A DNA stretch of 54,723 nucleotides from RACS-047 sp031553855 (GTDB lineage: Bacteria > Bacillota > Clostridia > Christensenellales > Pumilibacteraceae). This document shows positions 25,238-33,986 of this stretch, one piece after another (position 1 is the stretch's first letter; each line of letters begins with the position of its first letter). Position numbers and translations under genes: made by a program. The stretch is from positions 1 to 54,723 of the forward strand of contig JAVBKW010000035.1 of the NCBI GenBank assembly GCA_031553855.1, given 5' to 3'. The notes under the pieces were generated by a model. That model had not been told where the DNA came from. It did not search any database and saw only the letters and a program-made list of their open reading frames with translations.

Positions 25238-26160
25238 TAGCCTTTTTTGTCAGCTATCGAAATAGATGCTTCCATTTCGGAATTAAATTCGATAAAATCC
25301 TTTTCCATTCCGTCGCTGAATATTACGCCGTTTTCGGGCATGTGGGAAATAAGGCTTAGCGGGCTCTTCGGCGAAATTTGTCCGAATACCAGGCTTACGC
25401 CAGTATTTTGCGATGGGAAAGGCTCTCTTACCGTAAAATATAACGAATCTGCATTCCACGCCGGTTTTCTGAATTCCGGAATGGCCGCCTTGGTTCCGAA
25501 AAAACCAGCGACTCCCGCCGCGCCTGCAAGTATGCTTTTCAGCCAGCCGGTAGAGCCTAAGCCCGTGGATACTATGATGCCGCTTGAGCTTTGGTTTTCC
25601 GCCTTTTCCCCTTGACAAATTCGGTAACGGGATGAGACGTGAGTTTTCTGCCCTATAAACAAGTCATTCACACCGTACAACACCTGGCCGTCTTTGAGCG
25701 TGGCTTTGGCCATTGTAATTTCGTTTATGCGGTTATATCCCGCGAAAACGTCCGGTACGATCAACTTGAGATCCTCTACCACAAAAGGTAGCAGCACTCC
25801 GTCCCAGCGTAAGCGGTCCGGATTTACACCGATGAGTTTTTGCCCCGAAAGATATTTGAGCGTATTAGCCACAAGCCCATCCTGTCCCAGTACCACTACC
25901 GTATCGTTCTTTCCGAATGAAAAGTTCGGCACAAATTCGCGGTCTATTACTTGAAGCCGCCCCAAGGCGGAGAGTATTTCCTCCGCCCTAAGGCATGCTT
26001 CGTTGTAGTTTTTATCCTCTTTGACATAATCGGAAAAGTCGCTACCCATATGCTCGATATAAAACTTAGCCTGCTCTACCGTATTATATCTGACGATAAG
26101 CTCTTTAAGCCTCGTCTTTCGTTTTATGAGGATGATTTTATTATCAGTCGTTCTGCGCAT
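25225..26160 (-). CDS. Divergent NAD-kinase-fold protein
   Basis: This 311-residue protein fits the ATP-NAD kinase fold but with altered motifs. The GGDGT signature appears as LGQDGL (Gly92-Gly95). The NE region appears as YGVNDLFIG, and the substrate loop as IIVSTGLGSTGW (near residue 205). The N-terminal 70 residues are an extra helical part. True NAD kinases are shorter and keep GGDGT, so it may phosphorylate a different NAD-like or sugar-nucleotide substrate. It is the last gene of a four-gene operon and overlaps the SPFH gene by 17 bases, with AAGGAG in front. It is soluble and predicted cytoplasmic. Confidence 0.72.
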   Translation of the reverse strand: MRRTTDNKIILIKRKTRLKELIVRYNTVEQAKFYIEHMGSDFSDYVKEDKNYNEACLRAEEILSALGRLQVIDREFVPNFSFGKNDTVVVLGQDGLVANTLKYLSGQKLIGVNPDRLRWDGVLLPFVVEDLKLIVPDVFAGYNRINEITMAKATLKDGQVLYGVNDLFIGQKTHVSSRYRICQGEKAENQSSSGIIVSTGLGSTGWLKSILAGAAGVAGFFGTKAAIPEFRKPAWNADSLYFTVREPFPSQNTGVSLVFGQISPKSPLSLISHMPENGVIFSDGMEKDFIEFNSEMEASISIADKKGYLVV

Positions 26161-27187
26161 TTTCGCCTTCTCCTTGGCGCAATATTTCGCCTAAAAGATC
26201 GGGCGTAATATTTAACTGCCCTATTTTAGACGCATTCCCCGCCAATCCTTGGAAGGCAAGCGCCATTAATTTACCTGGCTGCATTCCTATATTGGACAGC
26301 GATTGTATAACATCCTTGTCAACATTTTCAAGCGCTTTCATGCAAGCGGCCAACTCATAGGCCTTTGCGTCTGCTTGCTTACGTGCATTTTCAGCTTCCA
26401 GCTCGACCAGCACTTTGCGCTGCTTCTCAAGCTGTATTTCAGATGACAGTTTTTCCTTTTCCAGCTTGCTTTCCATGACCTGAACCGCCCGCTGAGCTTC
26501 TAAGTTCGCTTCCTGGACCTGCCGTTTCTTTTGCTCGATGCTTATTTCCGTATTGTACTCGTTCTCCTTGACCTTGCGTTCCTGCTCGATCGATGCGTTG
26601 CGGCGTTCATAGACGGCGTCGTCCGCTTTCTTCAATATTTGCTCCCTTGCCTGCGCTTCCAATGCCCTTGCCGTTTCCTTGTTTGGCAATATCGACAAAA
26701 GCGAAAGGCCTAAGATTTCTATACCGAGCTGTTTGATTTCTTTATTCTCACGAAGCTCGCTGTATGTCGCTTCCGCCAGTTTTTCGCTTGCGCGCATCGC
26801 GTCGTATAGGGAAAGCTGCTCAAGCTGTTTTTTCGCAGACACCTTTGCGTTGTTGATCATACGCTGTCCCACTTTCTTTTGCGGATCTTCACCGAGATAA
26901 TCATTGTTGCCTGAAAGCTTAATAATATAGTTCAGCATAGACGCCGCCTGCTTTTGGTTAGCAATGCGGAAAACGATCTGTCCCTGAATGGTTACCGCCT
27001 GAAAATCGGCCGTTACTTCCTCGAAAACAAACGGACAATCTACAGAACCCACCGGAATCACCGCTACCGAAGTATTTTTCGTACGGCAGATAAATGAAAT
27101 GCCGGCGCCTTCGGCTGCAATTTTTCCGTTCTTGTACCTAAGCACATATTCGCTTGGCTGAAATTTGAGAAACTTGAATCCAAACAT
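26144..27187 (-). CDS. SPFH/band-7 domain protein without membrane anchor
   Basis: This is a 347-residue protein. Residues of about 10-185 match the SPFH (stomatin/prohibitin/flotillin) fold, with TADFQAVTIQGQIVFRIAN and the helical LGIEILGLSLLSILPNKE. Residues of about 190-285 are a long coiled coil rich in Glu, Lys and Gln, and the C-terminus is a short helical tail. Unlike flotillin or HflK/C it has no N-terminal transmembrane helix or hydrophobic hairpin, so it may assemble in the cytoplasm or on partners. A strong AAGGAGG lies before the ATG. It is the third gene of the operon and could scaffold the neighbouring enzymes, which is inferred. Confidence 0.85.
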   Translation of the reverse strand: MFGFKFLKFQPSEYVLRYKNGKIAAEGAGISFICRTKNTSVAVIPVGSVDCPFVFEEVTADFQAVTIQGQIVFRIANQKQAASMLNYIIKLSGNNDYLGEDPQKKVGQRMINNAKVSAKKQLEQLSLYDAMRASEKLAEATYSELRENKEIKQLGIEILGLSLLSILPNKETARALEAQAREQILKKADDAVYERRNASIEQERKVKENEYNTEISIEQKKRQVQEANLEAQRAVQVMESKLEKEKLSSEIQLEKQRKVLVELEAENARKQADAKAYELAACMKALENVDKDVIQSLSNIGMQPGKLMALAFQGLAGNASKIGQLNITPDLLGEILRQGEGENAQND

Positions 27188-27206
27188 AGTTATATCCTCC
27201 TTAAAT

Positions 27207-29246
27207 TTAATTCTTTTCTATCACGATAATGCATGTGCTATCGGGAAATGGTACGGCGTTACCCGATTCATCTGCTATATCCACTTTCGGTGATAAGGCT
27301 TCTGTATATCCGCTTTGAAGAAAGTGCTTAAACTCAACAATTTTCGCACCTGTTCCAAGCGTTTTAGAGATGCACTTTTTGTACTCGCCCGGAGTAAAAT
27401 ATCCAAACTGCTCCTGAACCTCATGGATGTATGACTCCTCGCCCCATGTATAGGTATATAGGAATTCCATCGCGTCGTTGACCGGCATAATTACCTCGTT
27501 ATGCCCTGTAACTTCATATTTGATTTGCCTTCCACAAAAGTCTTTTACGTACCTTTGCAGAAATATCAATCCCTCGTCCGACCTGAAGCGAAGTATCCTG
27601 TTTTGGTTTTCCGGCGCTGTCTTGATTCCGTCACGGATTATAATGCGCCCTCCTTTGGGCAAAATATCATATGCGCTTTTCAATGCGGTGCTGACAGTCT
27701 TTACGTTAAACTTTTTCCCTTCAAACGGTATATACGAAAATAATTCATGTAGCACCGATGAAAATATTACCGTGTCCACTTCGCCGTGCTCAAAGGTTTT
27801 TGTAAGTTCCAGCGCATTTCCGTGGACAATGTCCCATTTCCTGCAATCAATCATTTTCCGTTTTTGAAGCGCTTCCACCACATTTTGCGAAAAGTCAACT
27901 CCGGTTACTTTCTTATCCGGCAAGTTTTCCTCAATCAGATCCATTAGTCCGCCGCTGCCCGGGCCGATATCCAATATGCTTTTGCCGGTTATATAGTTCA
28001 ACAATATCTGCTTATGGTTCATGGAGCTGTTCATCTGATCCAAATACTTTTCCTCATTATTGAATCTGTCGAATTTATCACGCCTGAGGTCAAATAAGTC
28101 AAAGAGAAGAATAACAGCCTTTTCGTAAAACACACCTGCCTTTTCAGCCTCAACACAAAATCCGATCAGCTTTTCTCCCGTCGGCGAAAACTTGAAATCA
28201 AAGAAATAGGTTCCTTGAAGGTTCCTGTCCTCTCTAATTTCATGCTTAACATGCGGTAGCTCCTGCATCCTTCCAGACAATATATCTGAATACGTCATTA
28301 AAGTAAGATATTTTTCGATGATTCGTTTTTTATATACGTTTATCCGCTTCTTTCCTTTGTAATCATAGTAAATGGATTGCATCAGTAGTTCAAAACTGAT
28401 ATGTCCCAGCTTTTTCATTTTTGTAGCTATCAATAAAAGGATTTTTGCAAATTCTGTAAAGGTAAAATCATACAACGCGGCCTCGACATACCACAGTTCG
28501 GTGTTTTCTATGAACTTGCTTATTGCGGCGGTCTCGGAATTTTTAAGCTTTGCGTACTCGCCCTCAAAATCTTCGCCGTTAGCAATAGATATTGTCCTGA
28601 GCGCTTTAAGTCTTGACTTCAGAGCCTGCCCTTCAAAACCGCCTATAAGGATTTGATCTATAACAGACTGAACTCCTTCCGATACATGTTCCCAAATTTT
28701 TGGATCGACCGCGCCGATCACGCAATAATTCAGCGCATACAGCAAACCTTTCAAACATTCGGCAGTTATTTTACCTGCTGTTATCAAATCATGAAGCGGT
28801 TTATTCTTTATAAGCGGCACCTCACCGCGCAAATATTGGCCGACAAGCCCGTGTGTCTTGATAAGAGTGTATATTAGCTTCCCGTTTTTTGACCCTTTGT
28901 TTTCCTCTAAATAGATTTCTGCCGAACCGAGGTTATGCGCAAAGAGATTATAACCCTTTTCTAACCACTGCGCCCGCTTGTGCGGTAATCCGCATTTCGC
29001 GACTTCACACCATTTCAAAACTTCAGTCATGATTTCTTTATCATCTTTTGAAAGCTTCAGTTTATCGAGAAATTCGAAGGTTCGGCATACATATGCCAAG
29101 ACTCTATTATCATAAATATCGCCGACGGAAGAGATGCGCTCAAAGTTGATATGGCGTTCTTTAGTCAGCGCCAGATATTGCAGCCATTTATTAACTTTCA
29201 GAATCTGCAAATTACCTGCTCGAACTTCCTTAATTAACGCTTTCAT
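27207..29246 (-). CDS. Class I SAM-dependent methyltransferase with large unknown N-terminal region
   Basis: This 679-residue protein has a C-terminal Rossmann methyltransferase domain (about 400-600). Motif I is ILDIGPGSGG near residue 420, then VTGVDFS, DTVIFSSVLHEL and LPKGGRIIIRDG. The first 390 residues are helical and charged and include LIKTHGLVGQYLRGE. I do not recognise that part; it may bind a substrate such as RNA or a nucleotide. The region after the methyltransferase (TYTWGEESYIHEVQEQFG) is also specific. The start overlaps the Nudix stop by ATGA. The substrate is unknown; the operon points to NAD, ADP-ribose or nucleic acid chemistry. Confidence 0.82.
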   Translation of the reverse strand: MKALIKEVRAGNLQILKVNKWLQYLALTKERHINFERISSVGDIYDNRVLAYVCRTFEFLDKLKLSKDDKEIMTEVLKWCEVAKCGLPHKRAQWLEKGYNLFAHNLGSAEIYLEENKGSKNGKLIYTLIKTHGLVGQYLRGEVPLIKNKPLHDLITAGKITAECLKGLLYALNYCVIGAVDPKIWEHVSEGVQSVIDQILIGGFEGQALKSRLKALRTISIANGEDFEGEYAKLKNSETAAISKFIENTELWYVEAALYDFTFTEFAKILLLIATKMKKLGHISFELLMQSIYYDYKGKKRINVYKKRIIEKYLTLMTYSDILSGRMQELPHVKHEIREDRNLQGTYFFDFKFSPTGEKLIGFCVEAEKAGVFYEKAVILLFDLFDLRRDKFDRFNNEEKYLDQMNSSMNHKQILLNYITGKSILDIGPGSGGLMDLIEENLPDKKVTGVDFSQNVVEALQKRKMIDCRKWDIVHGNALELTKTFEHGEVDTVIFSSVLHELFSYIPFEGKKFNVKTVSTALKSAYDILPKGGRIIIRDGIKTAPENQNRILRFRSDEGLIFLQRYVKDFCGRQIKYEVTGHNEVIMPVNDAMEFLYTYTWGEESYIHEVQEQFGYFTPGEYKKCISKTLGTGAKIVEFKHFLQSGYTEALSPKVDIADESGNAVPFPDSTCIIVIEKN

Positions 29247-30079
29247 TTTGCACCGTCCTTTTTTTTGTACAGTCGCGACGGGCGGTGTCCGGCGTCACCC
29301 GTATACTGATCTGTCTCTTCTACCATGGGAGTTACCTTTCTGCGAAATGCCGCTGCTAATAGCTGTTTTCCGGACACAACTTCGTAAATTTGCTGCAGTT
29401 CGGTCAGCGTGAACGTTCCGGGCAAAAGATGCATTGCCACCGAGGTATATTCTAGTTTTCCGCGAAGCCGCTCAAGCGCATAAAGTATGATTTTAGCATG
29501 ATCAAAAGCAAGACCTTCATTATTTAATATTTTACATTCCGACGGTCTGGTTTCTCTATGCAATTCCGCTCTGAGTTCCGTATTGCCGTTAGACAAAAGC
29601 AGTTGCACTTTTCCTTTAGTCTCTTTTATATTCAACTTGAACCAAGCCGCCTCCGCCGCATCGTCCCCCGCCCGAAGTTTTATCTTTCTGTTGTCGATAA
29701 GTGCCATATGCGCGCAGCTCATTACCCATGTTCTCGGATCCCTGCCTGGACTCGAGAACGTATAAAGCTGTTCCAGATAGTTGCAGTCGACGCCTGTTTC
29801 CTCAATAAGTTCGCGTTGTGCCGCCTGCTCTACAGTTTCATCAGACTTTATAAATCCGCCGGGAAGCGCCCATGAATCCTTGAACGGATGCTGTCCGCGC
29901 TTTATAAGCAAAACCCTCAGTTCCTTTTCAGGCAGCTTCCTGTAGTTACCGCTCTCCTCTTCCGTCACAGTGAAAATGGCAATATCCGCCGCGACAGACG
30001 GCCTTTCATATTTTTCCGCCTGATACTCTTTTAAAAATTGTTCTTCAGACATATTCGCTTTACAATCTTCTTTTTTCAC
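29243..30079 (-). CDS. NrtR-like Nudix protein with C-terminal winged helix
   Basis: This 278-residue protein has a Nudix box starting at Gly75 (GFIKSDETVEQAAQRE, then LIEETG) that keeps the key REx2EE residues, so hydrolysis of ADP-ribose or a similar diphosphate is possible. The C-terminal part has FDHAKIILYALERL and a winged helix (LPGTFTLTELQQIYEVVSG, then RPSRLYKKK), as in NrtR repressors of NAD metabolism. Those usually have a degenerate Nudix box; here it looks intact. The start is the GTG at 30079 with AGGAG upstream; an ATG at codon 10 is possible. It is first in the operon and probably autoregulates it at 30100-30151. Confidence 0.85.
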   Translation of the reverse strand: MKKEDCKANMSEEQFLKEYQAEKYERPSVAADIAIFTVTEEESGNYRKLPEKELRVLLIKRGQHPFKDSWALPGGFIKSDETVEQAAQRELIEETGVDCNYLEQLYTFSSPGRDPRTWVMSCAHMALIDNRKIKLRAGDDAAEAAWFKLNIKETKGKVQLLLSNGNTELRAELHRETRPSECKILNNEGLAFDHAKIILYALERLRGKLEYTSVAMHLLPGTFTLTELQQIYEVVSGKQLLAAAFRRKVTPMVEETDQYTGDAGHRPSRLYKKKDGAK

Positions 30080-30099
30080 TTTTACAACGCTCCTATGTT

Positions 30100-30151
30100 A
30101 TTATCTATATGTTATTAACTATATGATAATATCAAATAATATATTTGTCAA
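30100..30151 (-). promoter_or_regulatory. Promoter and candidate operator of the Nudix operon
   Basis: On the minus strand TTGACA (30146-30151) and TATCAT (30123-30128) have a 17-bp spacer. Inverted ATTATC (30100-30105) and GATAAT (30125-30130), with flanking ATAT, frame the transcription start, and TATGTTATTA occurs twice nearby. An NrtR-type protein binding here would block the promoter. Confidence 0.6.
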
Positions 30152-30450
30152 ATGTTTTTTAAGAAATGTTTTTTAATTAAAAGGTATAATCTTATAAATC
30201 TCAGTTTAAACAATGCAAATTAAAACTTAAAAGAAAATCGCCCAAATTGAGCGATTCTCTAAATTTTCTGCCGACAAAAAATAATATATTGCTTTGAATA
30301 TATAACGCGATCATTTATTTCTAAAATGCAGTCAAAAGGCACAAAAGATAAATAAGATGTGAAAAATGTTAAGCCCACACAGCGGAGTCTTGCGCGGGCG
30401 CGGGAACGCCGCTTTTTGAAGCTTTCAATGCGTAATTAATCCGGCGGATT
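30152..30450. other. Intergenic region with a GC-rich patch
   Basis: There is no gene here. The sequence is AT-rich except for 30372-30416, which is strikingly GC-rich (GCGCGGGCGCGGG) and contains AGCGG/CCGCT arms followed by TTTTT on the plus strand. This could be a small structured RNA end or a weak terminator. No ORF, tRNA or riboswitch that I recognise is present. Confidence 0.35.
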
Positions 30451-30490
30451 CATTTTTAGGAATGAAAGCAAGCTCTCATTCCTAAAAATG
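30451..30490. repeat. Perfect 15-bp inverted repeat after the GH31 gene
   Basis: CATTTTTAGGAATGA (30451-30465) and TCATTCCTAAAAATG (30476-30490) enclose a 10-base loop that itself contains AGC/GCT. It begins 5 bases after the GH31 stop codon. The T-run is on the 5' side of each strand's hairpin instead of the 3' side, so it is not a standard intrinsic terminator. It may protect the 3' end of the message. Confidence 0.6.
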
Positions 30491-30495
30491 CTCCT

Positions 30496-32025
30496 TTATA
30501 AATTTATTGTAATTAATTTAAAAAATAGTAATTCATTGAAATTGACCTTAAAGTCTTCTTCTTTGCCTCCGATATATTCTTTGCCGTCAATAATGTTTTG
30601 CCACCGTCCTTGGGGCAGCCTTAGTTTCCGGTTTTTAGCTCCTTTTTCTAAAACAGGCGCTACTAAATATTGACCTATTCTGAAACAATCAATAGTTTTT
30701 TCAAAACCCTGCCCCGGATGCATATATTCTAAACTCCGCACCATAGGCTCGCCGTCGATAGAGGCAAGTTTTGCAAGATCATAAAAATAGCTTCCAAATT
30801 CCTGTCGCTGCCGGGCGAAATACACGGCAGTTTTGCGTCCGGACAAAGAAAGCCTGTTCCAAAGCGCAAAGCTATACTGCATCATAGGCATAAAGGCCGA
30901 TGCCTGCAGCCATCGGATACATAGTTCCTCATCTATTATTTTTCCGTCTGCAAAATCTGTAAAAGATCCTCCGCCTATCATATCCGGACAACAAAAAGGA
31001 TGACCGAGTAGTCCCAAATTGATTGCGCATGGAATTAACGAACCGAGGCCAGCGTCCCATGAGTGAGTTTTGTCGCATAAACGCTGGGCAATACCGCTTC
31101 CGCCAAGAGTCCAACACGCGCGCAACTCATTGAATCCATATTTTTCTCCTAGTTCCGCCCACCTGCGGCATTGGCCATTAGGGGTTTCCGGCGCGAACGT
31201 AATATCATCTTCCCGATACATATAAGTATCGCCGCCGTCCAGCTTGAACCCGTCTATGCCATACTTTTCGCAAAGACGCCCGGTTTGAGCGTCGAACCAT
31301 GCGGCCGCACCGGGATTTGTAAAGTCCAAAACTGCGGAATATCCGTTCCACCACCTGCGAACAGCCGTAAAGCCGTCGGCACCGCGCACTAAAAAGCCTT
31401 TTTGTTCAAGATCCCTGAATGTCGCGCAGTCAGGCGAAATATACGGCGCGATCCAAAGAATGACTTTAAAACCCATTTCTTTAAGCTTTGAAACCATTTC
31501 CTTAGGCCTTGCAAACGCGCCGGGATCAAAATCCCATACGCCGTAGTCTATCTGCCAATTATCATCAATAATCAGCTCACCTGCCGGCATGCCGCTCTTT
31601 AATATTCCGGCGGCATAGTCGAGTATAGCTTTTTGGTTCTGTTCATATTGCAGTTCTATCCATGTACAATATTGCGGCATTTCAAACATTAGCCTGTCGG
31701 GTAAACTGTTTGATGGCGGAAAAAACTTTTTGGATACGGCCTTATATGCGTCTCTGAGCGTTAATCCGCCTTCTTCAATAATTACGGGCGCGCCCTCCGG
31801 CACAATTGATATATTGCCATCGTTGACCTCTAACAGAAACCCCTTATCAGACCATATATAACGCCCTTTATTACTGACAAGAACAGGTGCCGCCTGATTA
31901 GGAGTTTTATTGATCCTGAGGTCCAATGAGAAAATATCATCAGCACCGAAAGGGAGAGCGGTTCCCGCTTCTGTTGCACCCCCGTACCAATATTCATCTG
32001 CTAGAATTTTCGTTTTAAAGGTCAT
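30496..32025 (-). CDS. GH31-family alpha-glycosidase (cytoplasmic)
   Basis: This 509-residue protein has no signal peptide. The catalytic TIM barrel carries ELIIDDNWQ, FKVILWIAPYISPD and IDGFKLDGGD (nucleophile Asp near 262). CPDMIGGG near residue 349 is the usual acid/base region. It is shorter than classic GH31 enzymes (650-800), with a reduced N-terminal beta domain and a short C-terminal part, similar to bacterial alpha-galactosidase- or alpha-glucosidase-type GH31 subgroups. I chose the ATG at 32025 (AAGGAG 8 bases upstream) instead of the in-frame start at 32058. Linkage and sugar cannot be decided from sequence. It follows the acyltransferase-like gene by 41 bases. Confidence 0.85.
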   Translation of the reverse strand: MTFKTKILADEYWYGGATEAGTALPFGADDIFSLDLRINKTPNQAAPVLVSNKGRYIWSDKGFLLEVNDGNISIVPEGAPVIIEEGGLTLRDAYKAVSKKFFPPSNSLPDRLMFEMPQYCTWIELQYEQNQKAILDYAAGILKSGMPAGELIIDDNWQIDYGVWDFDPGAFARPKEMVSKLKEMGFKVILWIAPYISPDCATFRDLEQKGFLVRGADGFTAVRRWWNGYSAVLDFTNPGAAAWFDAQTGRLCEKYGIDGFKLDGGDTYMYREDDITFAPETPNGQCRRWAELGEKYGFNELRACWTLGGSGIAQRLCDKTHSWDAGLGSLIPCAINLGLLGHPFCCPDMIGGGSFTDFADGKIIDEELCIRWLQASAFMPMMQYSFALWNRLSLSGRKTAVYFARQRQEFGSYFYDLAKLASIDGEPMVRSLEYMHPGQGFEKTIDCFRIGQYLVAPVLEKGAKNRKLRLPQGRWQNIIDGKEYIGGKEEDFKVNFNELLFFKLITINL

Positions 32026-32066
32026 TTTTCGCTCCTTGTATAATAGTTCAGGTAACAAATATATTG

Positions 32067-32885
32067 TTATCTAAAAAACAGTCCGGTTTTAGTTCCCATT
32101 TTATTACCTGACAATAAATATTGCTTAAGCCCCTTTTGCAGGCTTGTTTCCTCCGGATATAGCGCGTAGTTATCGCAAAGCTTAAAAAATACTCTTTCCT
32201 CCGCCTGCCGACAACTTATATCCTCTTCAAAAAGCGTGAAATCATTTTGAAATTTAATTATATTTGAGTTCGGGCTCAAAAAAAGCTTGAGTTTATCATT
32301 GAGAAGCCAAGATTCACACATATACACTCGCGAAACACGAAAAAATTTTGCTGCCGCCTCATAAGACTTAATGCAATCGCAATACTCTAAACGCCCGTCC
32401 TCAGGAATATGTACAGATAATACAATGTCTTCCGGCATTACTGTTTTTTGCGGCAGCATATATACTTTACCGCAAGCCTGCGGTAAAAACTGTAGCCGGC
32501 CCAGTCGGAAAAGTTTCAGACCGATATGATGCTGAAGCCATAAGTATTCTTGCAATCCCCAATATCCGAAGCGTCTGAAAAAACTATTGCTCCATATTGA
32601 TATATCTTTAAACGTATCAAAATAGACGTCATCACTGATTCCGGCAGCTATATAGAATTTGTGAGCAGATATACTTAAAGAACAGCATACCGAAAGCATA
32701 ACTTCATATTTATTTAAACCGCCGGCATCGCAAAAGCTCTCCAGTTTTTCAAAATAGCCTTGTGTATTCTTTATAAAAAAATAATAATCCAAAAAAACCG
32801 ACGGTATCTTCTCCGAGTTTTTAAGCACTGTTTCCGCCGCATTCCTTTCTAACCTTATAGCTAAGAAAAATTTTTCAGAAGTCAT
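32067..32885 (-). CDS. DUF5596-like protein with GNAT-like C-terminal domain
   Basis: This 272-residue protein has a helical N-terminal half (about 1-115) and a C-terminal half with HHIGLKLFRLGRLQFLP, LSVHIPEDGRLEYCDC and YMCESWLLNDKLK. These are the hallmarks of the acyltransferase-like N/GNAT_C two-domain family. Such proteins are frequent in gut Bacillota beside glycosidase genes; their acceptor is not known. It is divergently transcribed from the LacI gene at 32961 and directly upstream of GH31, so these three probably form a small sugar-responsive unit. AAAGGAT precedes the ATG. Confidence 0.75.
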   Translation of the reverse strand: MTSEKFFLAIRLERNAAETVLKNSEKIPSVFLDYYFFIKNTQGYFEKLESFCDAGGLNKYEVMLSVCCSLSISAHKFYIAAGISDDVYFDTFKDISIWSNSFFRRFGYWGLQEYLWLQHHIGLKLFRLGRLQFLPQACGKVYMLPQKTVMPEDIVLSVHIPEDGRLEYCDCIKSYEAAAKFFRVSRVYMCESWLLNDKLKLFLSPNSNIIKFQNDFTLFEEDISCRQAEERVFFKLCDNYALYPEETSLQKGLKQYLLSGNKMGTKTGLFFR

Positions 32886-32903
32886 TGTGTATCCTTTTAC
32901 CTA

Positions 32904-32932
32904 TTGTGAATTTTTATTAAATATGTTATAAT
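32904..32932 (+). promoter_or_regulatory. Promoter of the second LacI gene
   Basis: TTGTGA (32904-32909) and TATAAT (32927-32932) are spaced by 17 bp on the plus strand, 28 bases before the chosen start. The divergent gene must use a promoter overlapping this 75-bp region. No clear LacI palindrome was found in it. Confidence 0.65.
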
Positions 32933-32960
32933 GAATATTATTTATCCGGGAGAAATATTG

Positions 32961-33971
32961 ATGTCTACTATCAGAGATGTAGCAAAAAAAGCAGGCGTTT
33001 CTATTGCAACGGTTTCTAAGGTTTTAAGTAATGTCGATATGCATAAAATACCTGAGTCTACTGTAAATATCGTAAAAAAAGCAGCTGAAAATCTTAATTA
33101 TATTGTACCGGAAAACTACCGTCGGAGAAAAAGTATAGCTTGTATAATTAACGTCACGGCCGAAAAAAACGCTGACAGCTATTATTATACGATTTTAGAG
33201 GGCATAAAGCAAGTTCTCTTAAAACATAATTATTCTGTGGACTATGTCGTTACAAAGTATGATTTTACCGGACGAAAGATGAAAGAACTTTTGAAAAACA
33301 AAATAGAGGGCTTTATCCTTATGACAAATTTGGATGAAGACGTTTTAACCGCCGTAAAACAAAAAACAAAAAACATCGTTTGCATAGACACTACATTATC
33401 TGAATTTGATAACATAATGTATAACCGTTTTGAGGCAGGCTGCTACGCTATGGAATATCTGATAAAAAACGGACATCGAAAAATAGCTTACATCGGATCG
33501 CATATGAAAACAGATTATTCGCTTCATTTCGGCCGTTTCGACGCCTATCGCGTAATGCTCAAACGCTATAATCTTGAAACTAACGCCAGCTGGATGATCG
33601 ACTGCAAATGGACGCGGGACATCTGTTTTAATCTGACAAAAAAACTGCTTGAGAGCGATAAAGTGCCCAGCGCGATTTTTTTTGCCAGCGATTATATGGC
33701 TATTGCGGGCATAGACGCAATAAAAGAAATGGGCAAAACCATCCCCGGTGATATTTCCATTATCGGCATAAGTGATATAGACGAGGCTCAGGGCCTTGAT
33801 CTTACTACAATAGGCATCCCGAAAATTGATATAGGCCGCATAACAGCACAAACGCTGCTTGCAAGAATCAACGGCGACGATACGATTGCAAAACAAATTT
33901 ATGTTTGCACAAAACTTATCGAGCGTTCTTCAGTGCGGAACATAGGAAAGAATAAAACTCCTCTGTTTTAA
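32961..33971 (+). CDS. LacI-family transcriptional regulator (second locus)
   Basis: This 336-residue protein has an N-terminal LacI HTH (STIRDVAKKAGVSIATVSKV) followed by an effector domain with YNRFEAGCYAMEYLIKNGHR, FFASDYMAIAGIDAI and ISIIGISDID. I chose the ATG at 32961 with GGGAGA 7 bases upstream; an earlier frame start at 32931 has no ribosome site. It is the only gene on the plus strand in the second carbohydrate locus. It is divergent from the acyltransferase/GH31 pair and convergent with the long operon, so it may control either. The hinge is somewhat degenerate (no clear AxxL motif). Confidence 0.9.
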   Translation: MSTIRDVAKKAGVSIATVSKVLSNVDMHKIPESTVNIVKKAAENLNYIVPENYRRRKSIACIINVTAEKNADSYYYTILEGIKQVLLKHNYSVDYVVTKYDFTGRKMKELLKNKIEGFILMTNLDEDVLTAVKQKTKNIVCIDTTLSEFDNIMYNRFEAGCYAMEYLIKNGHRKIAYIGSHMKTDYSLHFGRFDAYRVMLKRYNLETNASWMIDCKWTRDICFNLTKKLLESDKVPSAIFFASDYMAIAGIDAIKEMGKTIPGDISIIGISDIDEAQGLDLTTIGIPKIDIGRITAQTLLARINGDDTIAKQIYVCTKLIERSSVRNIGKNKTPLF

Positions 33972-33986
33972 GCTCCGGATATCAAA

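Noticed and set aside
30451..30490. Intrinsic terminator of the GH31 gene
   Set aside because: The stem is perfect, but an A-run instead of a T-run follows it on both strands, so I list it only as an inverted repeat.
33396..33896. Minus-strand open frame of 166 codons
   Set aside because: It is antisense to the LacI regulator at 32961-33971 and has no recognisable domain.
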